From NCBI GenBank assembly GCA_028275425.1, contig JAPWUT010000117.1, positions 1 to 5,765 of the forward strand: DNA of 5,765 bases, written 5' to 3'. How positions within the stretch are numbered: the stretch's first letter is position 1; every line of letters begins with the position of its first letter. Both the position numbers and the translations under genes were made by a program. The DNA is from Anaerolineae bacterium. Its GTDB lineage: Bacteria; Chloroflexota; Anaerolineae; SpSt-600. Below the pieces are notes generated by a model, which saw only the letters and a list, made by a program, of their open reading frames with translations, was not told where the DNA came from and searched no databases. This document shows positions 5,280-5,765 of this stretch, one piece after another.

Positions 5280-5765
5280 TCAAGAGCTTTTCCGGCCTGA
5301 GCGGAAGGCAAAACTTATGCCCAAGGCCAGGAGGACTATAGCGGCCACAGCTAACACAGGCCTCTGGCCCGCTGAAGCTTCAAGCCCCTTCAAAGTAACC
5401 CGCGTTGGCCCCCCTGTCCCACTGTTGATGAGCTCATTACAGGTGTCATCCCTGGAGGAAATATGGGTAAACCAGGCTCTTACAGGGCTCCCGGACTCAG
5501 TGCGAGCTTCAGCCGACCAACTGGTATTATTGGCCCCATTGGACAAGAGCATTTCAAAGTAGCCGTTTCCGTCCACAGGCGCCGTAGTGAAAGATTGGCC
5601 ATTGTTATCGTAAAGCTCCACGTAATCAGCGCCTGAGACTGGATCGCCGCCACTTTCTCCTGGCGGCTCCCCACTATCATTCCAGTTGAGGTACCAGTCC
5701 ATGCAATCGGTAATGACCGAAGAACTGAAGGATATAGAGCCATTGGCTCCATTTGACATTGTGTA
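5280..5765 (-). CDS. C-terminal part of a surface-anchored protein with an SdrD-B/Cna-B-like repeat (5' truncated by the window edge)
   Basis: The frame stays open to the right edge. The first in-frame ATG (5759) is preceded by sense codons (TAC ACA), and the visible protein has no signal peptide, so I take this as the 3' end of a longer gene and not a 159-residue protein. Counting from that ATG, residues 44-71 (ADYVELYDNNGQ, then VDGNGYFEML) resemble the 'V-x-L-Y-D-x-x-G ... T-D-x-x-G-x-Y-x-F' pattern of prealbumin-like SdrD-B/Cna-B repeats. The word SNGAN occurs at residues 2-6 and again at 73-77, which suggests tandem domains about 71 residues long. The protein ends with a hydrophobic segment at about 134-152 (PVLAVAAIVLLALGISFAF) and a basic tail RSGRKSS. 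This is a C-terminal anchor or sorting-type tail, but no LPXTG or PEP motif precedes it. The TGA stop lies 20 bases before the start of the small peptide gene, so the two are probably co-transcribed. The specific function is unknown; a role as a surface or stalk protein is inferred. Confidence 0.75.
   Translation of the reverse strand, partial: YTMSNGANGSISFSSSVITDCMDWYLNWNDSGEPPGESGGDPVSGADYVELYDNNGQSFTTAPVDGNGYFEMLLSNGANNTSWSAEARTESGSPVRAWFTHISSRDDTCNELINSGTGGPTRVTLKGLEASAGQRPVLAVAAIVLLALGISFAFRSGRKSS

Noticed and set aside
3669..5300. Long 543-codon open frame on the plus strand
   Set aside because: It lies entirely antisense to the C25 peptidase, has no recognisable domains, is unusually rich in Gly/Arg/Glu/Val, and follows from GC-rich third positions of the real gene. 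The minus-strand frame has clear catalytic motifs, so this one is a shadow.

Overview
This window looks like part of a Chloroflexota genome, probably Anaerolineae or a close relative. That assignment is an inference from protein style. The large protease ends in a YLPLVLRN-type C-terminus, another protein has a long (PT)n / PSPTFTP stalk, and that same protein has a 'VTLVSFTATVEG...LRWETASEVN' fibronectin-like domain. All three are habits I associate with secreted Chloroflexota proteins. The sequence is moderately GC-rich, and all real coding is on the minus strand. No tRNA, rRNA, CRISPR array or insertion sequence was seen.

Layout, reading the minus strand from right to left: (1) the 3' part of a cell-surface protein with an SdrD-B/Cna-B-like repeat and a C-terminal membrane anchor (5280-5765, 5' end outside the window); (2) a 31-codon gene (5164-5259) with a near-perfect Shine-Dalgarno, whose product has the Y-x-x-P-x-I-x-x-x-G leader pattern of lasso-type RiPP precursors followed by a short Pro/Trp-rich tail; (3) a large secreted gingipain-like C25 cysteine peptidase (2499 to about 5162 or 5225) with a visible His/Cys dyad; (4) an S24/S26 signal-peptidase-like domain joined to a membrane segment, a fibronectin-like domain, a Pro/Thr stalk and a second membrane segment (1281-2489); (5) the 5' two-thirds or so of a second, divergent C25-like protein with a possible lipoprotein signal (1-1284, 3' end outside the window).

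The five genes are packed as one transcription unit. There are 20 bases between genes 1 and 2, an overlap or 1 base between 2 and 3, 9 bases between 3 and 4, and an ATGA stop/start overlap between 4 and 5. No promoter or terminator is visible, so the operon extends past both ends of the window.

The most interesting reading is that the tiny gene encodes a ribosomally made peptide with a recognisable RiPP-type leader. It sits beside a C25 peptidase, a His-type S26 peptidase predicted to face the cytoplasm, and a second C25-like protein. No cyclase, RRE/PqqD protein or transporter is inside the window, so the modification chemistry, if any, cannot be judged here. The 31-codon gene and the edge-truncated gene 5 are the two items most easily missed by routine annotation.
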